A DNA stretch of 5,444 nt from an uncultured Planctomycetaceae bacterium (GTDB lineage Bacteria > Planctomycetota > Planctomycetia > Planctomycetales > Planctomycetaceae): NCBI GenBank assembly GCA_903898975.1, contig CAIUHT010001463.1, positions 1 through 5,444 of the forward strand, read 5' to 3'. The number at the start of each line of letters is the position of its first letter. Positions within the stretch are counted from its first letter, which is position 1. Made by a program: the position numbers and the translations under genes. Positions 1 through 5,215 of the stretch are shown piece after piece. The notes below the pieces were generated by a model that searched no databases, was not told the DNA's origin, and saw only the letters and a program-made list of their open reading frames with translations.

Positions 1-253
1 AAACGAGCCCCAAAGCAGGGACGCCTCGCCTTCTTCGAACACGGGCGTGGCACCATTCTCCTTCTCCGCCCGAATTCAACTGACGGTTGGCCCCAGTTCG
101 CCCGCCTTCGCCCAAGGTGAACTGACGGGTGGTACCGATTCGTCTCGTCCGCCCGTATTCGACTGATGGGTGGCACCAGTTGGGACTCGCGACTTCAACT
201 GACGGGTGGCACCAGTTTGCACTCGCCACCGTCGGCTCGCTCTCCACGGATTT

Positions 254-427
254 GAATGACGGGTGGCACCGATTTAGAGACTCGGGTGCAACTGACGGGT
301 GACACCGATTCAGACTGACAGGTGGCACTAGTTTGCCGGCGGGTGGCTCCAGTTTGGGAATCGCCGGCTGGACTGACGGGTGGCACCGATTTAGAGATTC
401 GAGTGCAACTGACGGGTGGCACTGATT
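254..427. repeat. 57-bp higher-order duplication (254-310 and 371-427)
   Basis: Positions 254-310 and 371-427 align without gaps at 52 of 57 bases by hand count. Each block holds two dyad elements 36 bp apart, joined by a conserved spacer containing TTTAGAGA. The sharing of spacer sequence shows that the cluster grew partly by copying multi-element blocks, not only by gain of single elements. Confidence 0.85.
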
Positions 428-460
428 CACGAGTGCAACTGACGGGTGGCACTGATTCAG
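401..460. repeat. Two 30-bp direct tandem repeats within the cluster
   Basis: Positions 401-430 and 431-460 match at 29 of 30 bases, differing only in the last one. Each 30-bp unit contains one full 21-bp dyad element plus the flank GAGTGC. This is the freshest duplication in the cluster. Confidence 0.95.
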
Positions 461-547
461 ACGGGTGGCACCAGTTCGCTCGGCCGGGTGTCGAGTGGGC
501 CGTCGTGCTGGTCAACCCATGTGGCAAGGTTCCTGGGGAGACGAACT

Positions 548-564
548 GGGCAAGTCAATTGCCC
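548..564. other. Short perfect hairpin in the 5' spacer
   Basis: GGGCAA (548-553) and TTGCCC (559-564) form a perfect 6-bp stem around a 5-nt loop. There is no T tract on either side, so it is not a typical intrinsic terminator. It lies between the repeat cluster and the propeller gene. Its role is unknown, and it could be chance. Confidence 0.3.
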
Positions 565-585
565 GCAGGACCTTTGGCTCGCTAT

Positions 586-621
586 CGAATTTGGTCACAC
601 CCAGCTGCCCTGGCCTGTTAG
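586..621 (+). repeat. 36-bp direct repeat, copy 1
   Basis: This copy matches 651-686 at about 30 of 36 bases, with the shared core TGGTCACACCC followed by CTGCCCTGGCC. A GGCTCGC-like stretch just upstream is also partly shared, so the duplicated unit may begin near 575. It is unrelated to the dyad repeats at 78-476. Confidence 0.8.
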
Positions 622-650
622 CCTTCCGCCGATGTGCTGGCGGAGCTCGC

Positions 651-686
651 GGAATCTGGTCACACCCCACTGCCCTGGCCGATTAG
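651..686 (+). repeat. 36-bp direct repeat, copy 2
   Basis: This is the second copy of the repeat at 586-621, offset by 65 bp and ending 40 bp before the start of the propeller gene. The bases that differ from copy 1 at its 3' end create the -10-like TAGAAT at 684-689. The pair may therefore be a regulatory module, or simply a dispersed repeat. Confidence 0.8.
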
Positions 687-689
687 AAT
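684..689 (+). promoter_or_regulatory. Candidate -10 box for the propeller gene
   Basis: TAGAAT matches TATAAT at 5 of 6 positions and lies 37 bp before the ATG at 727. I see no convincing -35 hexamer at 16-18 bp spacing. This is a weak candidate only. Confidence 0.22.
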
Positions 690-713
690 GCGGCTGACCG
701 CTCACCCTCTCAC

Positions 714-718
714 GGGAG
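714..718 (+). promoter_or_regulatory. Shine-Dalgarno site setting the start at 727
   Basis: GGGAG lies 8 nt upstream of the ATG at 727. It favours that start over an upstream GTG at 634, which would put 31 non-conserved residues ahead of the Tat motif, and over the ATG at 736. Confidence 0.65.
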
Positions 719-726
719 TTGCCCTG

Positions 727-1827
727 ATGCCCGACATGGATCCTTCGCTCGACCGTCGGCAGTTCCTGGCGGTCTCGACCGCGGCCACTGTCGCCACCGC
801 AGTCACCCTTGTCAGCCCGGCGCTGGCTCCCGCCTTCGTTGGGGCGACCGACAAGGGGGGAACCCGTCCCGCTCGCGTCGGGGCGGGAGAGCATCTCTAC
901 GAATGCCATCATGGCTGGGGCGAGACCCCCGACGGCTTTCAGTGGGGCGACACGCATGGGGTCGCTGTCGATGAGGCGGGCTTTGTGTACATCACCCACC
1001 GCAGTCATACCCCGGTCCCGCAAGATGCGGTGCTGGTCTTCGACCCCCACGGCAAATTCGTGCGGGGCTTTGGCAAGGAGTACCACAAGGGGGGGCACGG
1101 CATCGAGATTCGCAAGGAAGGGAACGAAGAGTTTCTCTACCTCTGCAACGTCTACCACCGCGAGGTCATCAAGAGCACGCTGGGGGGCGAGCAGGTGTGG
1201 AAGCTGTGCTATCCGCTTGAAAGCGGGAAGTATCAGCGGGTCGGCCAGTTCAGCCCCACGAACATCGCGTTCGCGCCCGACGGGGGGTTCTATGTTGCCG
1301 ACGGTTACGGGTCGCATTACGTGCACCAGTTTGACCCGTCGGCCCGCTGGGTGCGGAGCTGGGGGGGAGCGGGAAGCGAGCGGGGGCAGTTCCAGACTCC
1401 GCACGGAGTGTGGCTCGACGATCGGCCCGGGCGGACCCCCAGCCTGGTGGTCGCCGATCGGGCCAACCATCGGCTGCAATACTTCACGCTCGAGGGAGAG
1501 TGGCTGGGGATGGTGACCGACCCGAACCCCGAACACACGTTCCCCGCGCACTTCGAGACACGGGGCGAGTGGCTGCTGGTGCCCGACCTGTTCGCCCGGC
1601 TCAGCCTGTACAACGGCAAGAACGAACCGGTGCTGCACCTGGGCTACGACCCGGCGTGGACCGAGGCGGTCAAAGCCGACAATTTCGCACTCCGGCACAC
1701 CCCCGAGAAATGCCCGGCGGGGAAATTCCTGCACCCGCACGACGCCTGTTTCGATCGCGACGGGAACCTGTTCGTGGTGGAGTGGGTCCCCACGGGGCGC
1801 GTCAGCTTTTTGAAGAAGGTGAGCTGA
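727..1827 (+). CDS. Tat-exported six-bladed beta-propeller, PAL-like (NHL repeat protein)
   Basis: The product is 366 residues. Residues 1-40 are a twin-arginine signal peptide: RR at 10-11 followed by QFL, a hydrophobic Ala/Val/Thr stretch, and a likely cleavage site after VGA (38-40). The folded protein should therefore act outside the cytoplasmic membrane. The rest carries NHL-type blades, each a hydrophobic strand, a DxxG turn and a second strand (for example around 78-106, 177-203, 225-253 and 336-363). The GQFxxPH...VVADRANHRLQYF stretch (220-253) closely resembles the lyase (PAL) domain of animal peptidylglycine alpha-amidating monooxygenase. By motif context I match PAL Arg533, His585, Tyr654, His690, His786 and Asp787 to R92, H124, Y194, H226, H338 and D339; the PAL numbering is from memory. 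PAL is a zinc enzyme that splits alpha-hydroxyglycine amides to an amide and glyoxylate. No copper monooxygenase (PHM) domain is present. Family placement is firm and the residue match is good, but the actual substrate is unknown and activity is inferred. The gene stands alone and converges on the next one. Confidence 0.93.
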   Translation: MPDMDPSLDRRQFLAVSTAATVATAVTLVSPALAPAFVGATDKGGTRPARVGAGEHLYECHHGWGETPDGFQWGDTHGVAVDEAGFVYITHRSHTPVPQDAVLVFDPHGKFVRGFGKEYHKGGHGIEIRKEGNEEFLYLCNVYHREVIKSTLGGEQVWKLCYPLESGKYQRVGQFSPTNIAFAPDGGFYVADGYGSHYVHQFDPSARWVRSWGGAGSERGQFQTPHGVWLDDRPGRTPSLVVADRANHRLQYFTLEGEWLGMVTDPNPEHTFPAHFETRGEWLLVPDLFARLSLYNGKNEPVLHLGYDPAWTEAVKADNFALRHTPEKCPAGKFLHPHDACFDRDGNLFVVEWVPTGRVSFLKKVS

Positions 1828-1836
1828 CCCGAGCCG

Positions 1837-1851
1837 ACCCTGCCACAGGGT
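1837..1851 (+). terminator. Possible weak hairpin after the propeller gene
   Basis: ACCCTG (1837-1842) and CAGGGT (1846-1851) form a 6-bp stem with a 3-nt loop, 9 nt after the stop codon. No T tract follows. The position suits 3'-end formation, but the structure is short. Confidence 0.3.
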
Positions 1852-2253
1852 GCCCCTCCGCCCTGGTGGCTGAACGCCGCAAGCTGCGGGCGACGGCGTC
1901 GCAGCGCACAAAGCGCCCACGGCGGCCCACGCCCGCCCGCCGGAATTCCTGCGGGCTGCTCGAGCGACACTCGCACCAGTCGCTCAACCCGGGGGGCTCA
2001 CTGGCGAGTTCTGTGGCCGGGCCAAGGCGACGCGAGGCGCATACGCAGCGGGGGTGTCGCACAACCTGGGTGAACGGCTGCGGAGAGTGGGCGTTGAGTG
2101 GCCCGGCTGCGAGCACGTTGTGAGCTCGAACAGATCGGTGCGGAAGCGAACAGAATGGCCCGGCGATGCGGCACGCTTTGCCGACCGACGAACCCAGCCG
2201 GGAACGCTCGCGTGCCGGACTTCCGCCCGATGGATCTCCCCCGGCGACTTCGA

Positions 2254-2279
2254 CTCCGCGAGGGGGATTCCTCGCGGAG
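2254..2279 (-). terminator. Strong hairpin downstream of the shell gene
   Basis: CTCCGCGAGG (2254-2263) and CCTCGCGGAG (2270-2279) are a perfect 10-bp inverted repeat with a 6-nt loop, 31 nt past the minus-strand stop at 2311. It is very GC-rich and lacks a T tract on either strand, so it may end or stabilise transcripts without being a textbook intrinsic terminator. It could serve both converging genes. Confidence 0.5.
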
Positions 2280-2310
2280 GAGCCTGGTACGGGGCGGGAG
2301 GGGGGCGAGA

Positions 2311-2592
2311 TCAGCCCCCGGGGAGGAGGGCGGCGAGTTCGGCGTGGGGGCGGGGAATGACGTCGCCGAGGATGAGCTTGCCACCCAGGCGTTCGACGGT
2401 CGCCTTGCCGGTTTCGATGGCGGTCTGGACGGCGGCGACATCACCCTTAACGATGATGGTGACGTACGCGGCACCGATCTTTTCCTTCCCCACCAGCGTC
2501 ACGTTCGACGACTTCAGCATGTCGTCGGTGGCGTGGAGGGCGGCGACGAGCCCCTGGGTTTCCAGCAGGCCGATGGCATTGGACGTGCTCAT
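2311..2592 (-). CDS. Possible nested BMC-H product from an internal start
   Basis: An in-frame ATG at 2592 (residue 113 of the tandem protein) sits four residues before NAIGLLETQG, where free-standing hexamer-type shell proteins normally begin. It is preceded by GGAG at 6-nt spacing. Initiation here would give a 93-residue single-domain protein, the usual BMC-H size. Internal initiation is known for another shell protein: PduB and its shorter form PduB' come from one gene. This is inference from the start context; expression is not shown. Confidence 0.4.
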   Translation of the reverse strand: MSTSNAIGLLETQGLVAALHATDDMLKSSNVTLVGKEKIGAAYVTIIVKGDVAAVQTAIETGKATVERLGGKLILGDVIPRPHAELAALLPGG

Positions 2593-2928
2593 GTGATTCT
2601 CCAGCGGGATGCGGTAGTCGAAGAGCCCCAGCAGGGGGCTGAAGACCGGTTTGGAATTCGCCAGCTTGTGCACCACGTCAAGCGGGGCGGGAAGGACCGT
2701 GATTGCGGCGAGGCTTTTCATCCGTTCGGCCGCCGCCTTGCCCGCCTGGGCGGCGTGCATGACTTCGGCGGTGGTGCCTACCAGCTTGATGCACTGGGCG
2801 GCACCATCGCTGCTCTCAATGCCCAACAGCCGGATCCCCGCCGACTTGGCGCAGGCATCCGCCGCCAGCAACGCCGGCGTGAGGTTGTTCACCTCCAACA
2901 GGGCCAGACTCAGAGTGTGTTCGGGCAT
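2311..2928 (-). CDS. Tandem-domain bacterial microcompartment shell protein (BMC-T)
   Basis: The product is 205 residues with two BMC domains (about 5-90 and 116-204). Such proteins form trimeric pseudohexamers that tile the facets of protein-walled metabolic compartments in the cytoplasm. Domain 2 is close to canonical: NAIGLLETQG at 117-126, MLKSSN (137-142) carrying the conserved Lys and Asn, pore loop KIGAA (150-154), KGD (161-163) and IPRPH (191-195). Domain 1 is more divergent. It keeps Lys28 and the strand-helix pattern, but its pore loop is SSDGAA (39-44) and its end is LPAPLDVV rather than IPRPH. The linker (91-115) holds a hydrophobic PLLGLFDYRIP stretch. Neither pore loop contains a Cys, so I see no PduT-like iron-sulphur site; Cys46 lies just after the loop of domain 1. 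The ATG at 2928 was chosen because BMC similarity begins there; no Shine-Dalgarno site precedes it, and the frame extends upstream only to a TTG at 3069. No other BMC gene is visible. It is a shell protein with high confidence; the cargo pathway is unknown. Confidence 0.93.
   Translation of the reverse strand: MPEHTLSLALLEVNNLTPALLAADACAKSAGIRLLGIESSDGAAQCIKLVGTTAEVMHAAQAGKAAAERMKSLAAITVLPAPLDVVHKLANSKPVFSPLLGLFDYRIPLENHMSTSNAIGLLETQGLVAALHATDDMLKSSNVTLVGKEKIGAAYVTIIVKGDVAAVQTAIETGKATVERLGGKLILGDVIPRPHAELAALLPGG
2599..2602 (-). promoter_or_regulatory. Internal Shine-Dalgarno site inside the shell gene
   Basis: The minus strand reads CTGGAGAATCACATG, with GGAG 6 nt before the internal ATG at 2592. 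The same bases encode Leu-Glu-Asn-His of the inter-domain linker, so a chance match is possible. Notably, the upstream start at 2928 lacks such a site. Confidence 0.5.
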
Positions 2929-3026
2929 ACAGCCACGCGAAGAACAGGCGGAAAACAAGCCAACCAGAGACGAAGGACCACAGCCCGCAGCTTGCGCCAC
3001 AAAACGGTCGCCCCGCCTCGGGTGCG

Positions 3027-3035
3027 ACCATAGCA
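3027..3035 (-). promoter_or_regulatory. Weak extended -10 candidate for the shell gene
   Basis: The minus strand reads TGCTATGGT, an extended -10-like element with 4 of 6 matches to TATAAT, about 100 bp upstream of the start at 2928. No good -35 box is at the right spacing. Confidence 0.18.
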
Positions 3036-3169
3036 CAAAGTCCAACTGCGGCGGAATGGAGAATTCCAATCGTATCGGTCAGGAAGGCTGGGCAGTTTCT
3101 TGCGGCACAGTCACAGTCCCGCTCTGCCCTTCATTTCAGCCACTTATCCACCGGACCGTACCTGGCCGT

Positions 3170-3194
3170 CCCGTGCCCGTGCCGTCCCCGTCCC
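3170..3194 (-). other. G-quadruplex-forming motif
   Basis: On the minus strand there are four runs of at least three G separated by loops of 2, 7 and 3 nt. This fits the standard G3-N1-7 pattern. It lies inside a short-period stretch (3166-3198) built from GTCCC and GTGCC units on the plus strand. It is downstream of the anchored-protein gene and about 240 bp upstream of the shell gene. Folding is not shown. Confidence 0.5.
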
Positions 3195-3262
3195 GTGCTT
3201 TCCCCTGGAGCGTCCCTGGGCCAGCCTTGGTCCGCGCACAGCCTGCCTCGCGGGCACCCTCT

Positions 3263-5215
3263 CTAAGGCGCCAGCCCAATCACGCGGGTGCGGAACTCGA
3301 AGCGGTCGGGGTGCCGGGCTGTGCGCAATTCGAGCGTTCCCAGTTCGCGCAGCAGCGTCGCGGCCTGATCGAGTTTCTCGCGCGCCTGGTCGGGAGTCAG
3401 CTGCCCCCCCTGGCTCGCCTGCTCGGCCAAGGGGTCGCGCCACGCCTGCAGGGCCCGCGCCAGGCCTGGCAGCGAAATCTGGGTGAAGCCGGCCACGGGA
3501 CGCAGCCTCTCGGGTGGGTCCCGCGGCTCAAGCTGCGCTCGCAACTCGGTCGCCAGCCGGTCGTGACTGGCGAGCAACATCTGCTCTCCCGCCACCACCA
3601 GGCTCGGCACATACGCCTGCTGCCACGCCGGGCCGCCCGGGCCGGGATGCCAGCTCCACAAGTCGGCAGCGTCGACTGCCCGCTGCTCGAAGCGCGCCCC
3701 GGCGGGGGAAGCGGCCGAACCCGCCCATTGTCGCAACGGCTCGAGGACCTGCGTGCGAAACAGTCCCAAATCGCGCGTCTCGAACGCAATCGCCACTTGG
3801 GGCCACCCACCCAGTCCGTCGTCTCCCCCGGCGTTGTGCACCACCACCGCCCGCAGGCGGGGGCCCATCAGCTCGAGCAGATCCTGAAACCCCAGGGGGG
3901 CACCCGTCGCTTTGACCCGGCGATCGTCGGCCTCAATCCGCACAATCTCGGTCGCCTGCAAGACCCGCTCGCGATGCCGCCAGACGGGACGATGATCGCG
4001 ATACCAACTTCCTGAAAGCAGACTGCCGCGGGCCACCAGGGGAGCGGCCAGTGGCTGGTCGCCCCCTCCAAAAAAGCCGGCCCACTCCGCCGGGCTGTTG
4101 CCCGCTTCGACCGCCACCCGCCAGGCCAGTTCCAAACCGTCGGCGGCCAGTTCCGCCGTCAGATCGGTCCGCGTTCCCCGGCGGAGCAGGTCGAGATAGC
4201 CCCCCAGCAGAAATTGCACCCCGGCGTCTGCCGCGGGCAGTCGCAGGGCCCGCTTCACCCCCGGCTGATCCCGCAGCCACGCCAGGTCGACCACGCACTG
4301 CACGGTGGGCTGGTCAACCCGGGCGGCGCCGGCGGGCTCGAGCTGCGCCAAGGGTTCGCGCTCGGGCAGGGGCAGATCACTCAACGGTGCCAACCCCGCG
4401 ACTGGCTCTGGCTGGGCACTGGGCACCACGTCGAGACAATCGCGCAGCAGTTCCCAGCGGTTCGCCGCAATCAGCGTGGCCCCCCGCTGCGTATACCACC
4501 CCTCCCCCACGCGGTAACAGACTCGGTCACCATGGCGACGCTGTTCGGCCCGGACGAACGGAACCAGCGCCAGCTGGGCCTCGATGGCCGAGAGCAGTTG
4601 GCCCAGCGTCTCGGGCGAATCGGCCTCGGCCAGCAGCAGCACCCCGGGCGAGTTCTGGTCGGGTCCGGGCACGACCGCGAGGGTCAACCCGCCGGCCAGC
4701 AACTGTCGCAGCGCTGTCCGCCAATCGGTCTTCAGGCTCCTTTCGAGGAACGCCCCGGCATCGCGCAGTGGCTTGAGACGGGCCTCCCGCTCGGCCTCCG
4801 GGGTCGTGTCGAACGACTGCACGAGGGGCAGCAACCGCTGCAGATAAGGATGCTCCAACACGCCCGCCGCATGCCGCACATTCACCGCCGCCACGCTCCG
4901 GGGGGGAAGCAATCGCCAATGCGTCCCCACCGCAGACTGCGGCTGGGCTTCTTGCGCCAGGAGCGTCGCCCCCCATGCCAACCCCACTCCCACCATCCAG
5001 CCCAGCGCACACACCACAACCCGCGGCAGCAGCCGCCGCAATCCCACAGCCCATCCCGCGCGCCTGCCGCCGCTGTGGCGGGGCGATGCGAACTGCCCGC
5101 TCGCTGGCGAACGACCGCACAGAGGAATCGGGCTGCTCGACGAAGCCGCGGCGCGGCGCAGTCGCACGGGTGCCAGAACCGCCGGGGCCGGGGGAGACAA
5201 CTCGGATGCGGGCAT
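3263..5215 (-). CDS. Large membrane-anchored protein of unknown function, internally duplicated
   Basis: The product is 650 residues from the ATG at 5215. Residues 1-65 are rich in Ser, Pro, Ala and Arg; an RR-containing stretch then leads into one hydrophobic segment (about 66-87), best read as a signal anchor or an uncleaved or late-cleaved signal peptide. The remainder is probably outside the membrane. Two similar modules are visible, about 191-264 and 473-562. Each has a hydrophobic strand ending in Glu-acidic (LLLAEAD; IAFETRD), a helix, an RAEQ- or FEQR-like strand, then a strand-helix pair (LIAANRWELLRDCL; MLLASHDRLATELRAQL). This plan and the LPPRSVAAVNV start recall planctomycete proteins annotated as DUF3352-like, but that link is from memory and tentative. 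No catalytic motif is recognised. A GTG at 5047 would give a 592-residue protein with a short, typical n-region, and a TTG at 5221 is also in frame; no start has a good Shine-Dalgarno site. Confidence 0.85.
   Translation of the reverse strand: MPASELSPPAPAVLAPVRLRRAAASSSSPIPLCGRSPASGQFASPRHSGGRRAGWAVGLRRLLPRVVVCALGWMVGVGLAWGATLLAQEAQPQSAVGTHWRLLPPRSVAAVNVRHAAGVLEHPYLQRLLPLVQSFDTTPEAEREARLKPLRDAGAFLERSLKTDWRTALRQLLAGGLTLAVVPGPDQNSPGVLLLAEADSPETLGQLLSAIEAQLALVPFVRAEQRRHGDRVCYRVGEGWYTQRGATLIAANRWELLRDCLDVVPSAQPEPVAGLAPLSDLPLPEREPLAQLEPAGAARVDQPTVQCVVDLAWLRDQPGVKRALRLPAADAGVQFLLGGYLDLLRRGTRTDLTAELAADGLELAWRVAVEAGNSPAEWAGFFGGGDQPLAAPLVARGSLLSGSWYRDHRPVWRHRERVLQATEIVRIEADDRRVKATGAPLGFQDLLELMGPRLRAVVVHNAGGDDGLGGWPQVAIAFETRDLGLFRTQVLEPLRQWAGSAASPAGARFEQRAVDAADLWSWHPGPGGPAWQQAYVPSLVVAGEQMLLASHDRLATELRAQLEPRDPPERLRPVAGFTQISLPGLARALQAWRDPLAEQASQGGQLTPDQAREKLDQAATLLRELGTLELRTARHPDRFEFRTRVIGLAP

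Larger units (their letters stand above)
78..476. repeat. Cluster of 21-bp imperfect-dyad repeats
   Basis: At least twelve copies of a 21-bp element are seen, starting at 78, 120, 161, 197, 254, 290, 313, 334, 371, 407, 437 and about 456; a degenerate copy may lie at 41-56. The plan is AACTG, then an 11-nt middle (ACGGGTGGCAC in the best copies), then CAGTT or a variant (CGATT, TGATT). In the best copy (197-217) the outer 5-mers are perfect inverted repeats and the middle holds a second dyad, GTG-G-CAC. Start-to-start distances are irregular (19 to 57 bp, with 36 bp three times), so this is not a simple tandem array. Copies at 334 and 456 are degraded or compressed. All copies have the same orientation. 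Possible roles are a protein-binding cluster, a dispersed planctomycete intergenic repeat or a relic element; the sequence does not decide between them. Confidence 0.9.
1828..2310. other. Gene-free convergent spacer
   Basis: These 483 bp separate two converging genes. Open frames exist on both strands, but their translations are Arg/Ser/Pro-rich with no recognisable domain, as expected from GC-rich non-coding DNA. The only structures I see are two hairpins, at 1837-1851 and 2254-2279. Confidence 0.6.
2929..3262. other. Spacer between the two minus-strand genes
   Basis: These 334 bp hold no convincing gene. They contain a weak promoter candidate (3027-3035), a C-rich low-complexity stretch with a minus-strand G-quadruplex motif (3170-3194) and a lone DnaA-box-like TTATCCACC (3144-3152). 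The spacer is long enough for the shell gene to have its own promoter. Confidence 0.6.

Noticed and set aside
78..476. CRISPR array
   Set aside because: Repeats are 21 bp and imperfect, spacing varies from 19 to 57 bp, some elements abut or overlap, and spacers resemble each other. No cas gene is present.
195..527. A 110-residue minus-strand protein with SVPPVSCTR repeats
   Set aside because: The peptide repeats are just the translated DNA repeats. The opposite strand gives an equally repetitive frame (LTGGTDS), units are not multiples of one codon-preserving length across the cluster, and there is no start signal or domain.
595..1920. A 441-residue minus-strand open frame
   Set aside because: It lies antisense over the well-supported propeller gene, and has no recognisable domain; it is a by-product of GC-rich codon structure.
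2929..3069. An N-terminal extension of the shell protein starting at a TTG
   Set aside because: The extra 47 residues show no BMC similarity, and BMC homology begins right at the ATG at 2928.
3144..3152. DnaA box / replication origin
   Set aside because: Only one TTATCCACC match was seen, with no cluster, no AT-rich stretch and no dnaA or other origin-linked gene nearby.
2651..4015. A 454-residue plus-strand open frame
   Set aside because: It overlaps two supported minus-strand genes and the spacer between them, and its translation has no recognisable domain or sensible composition.
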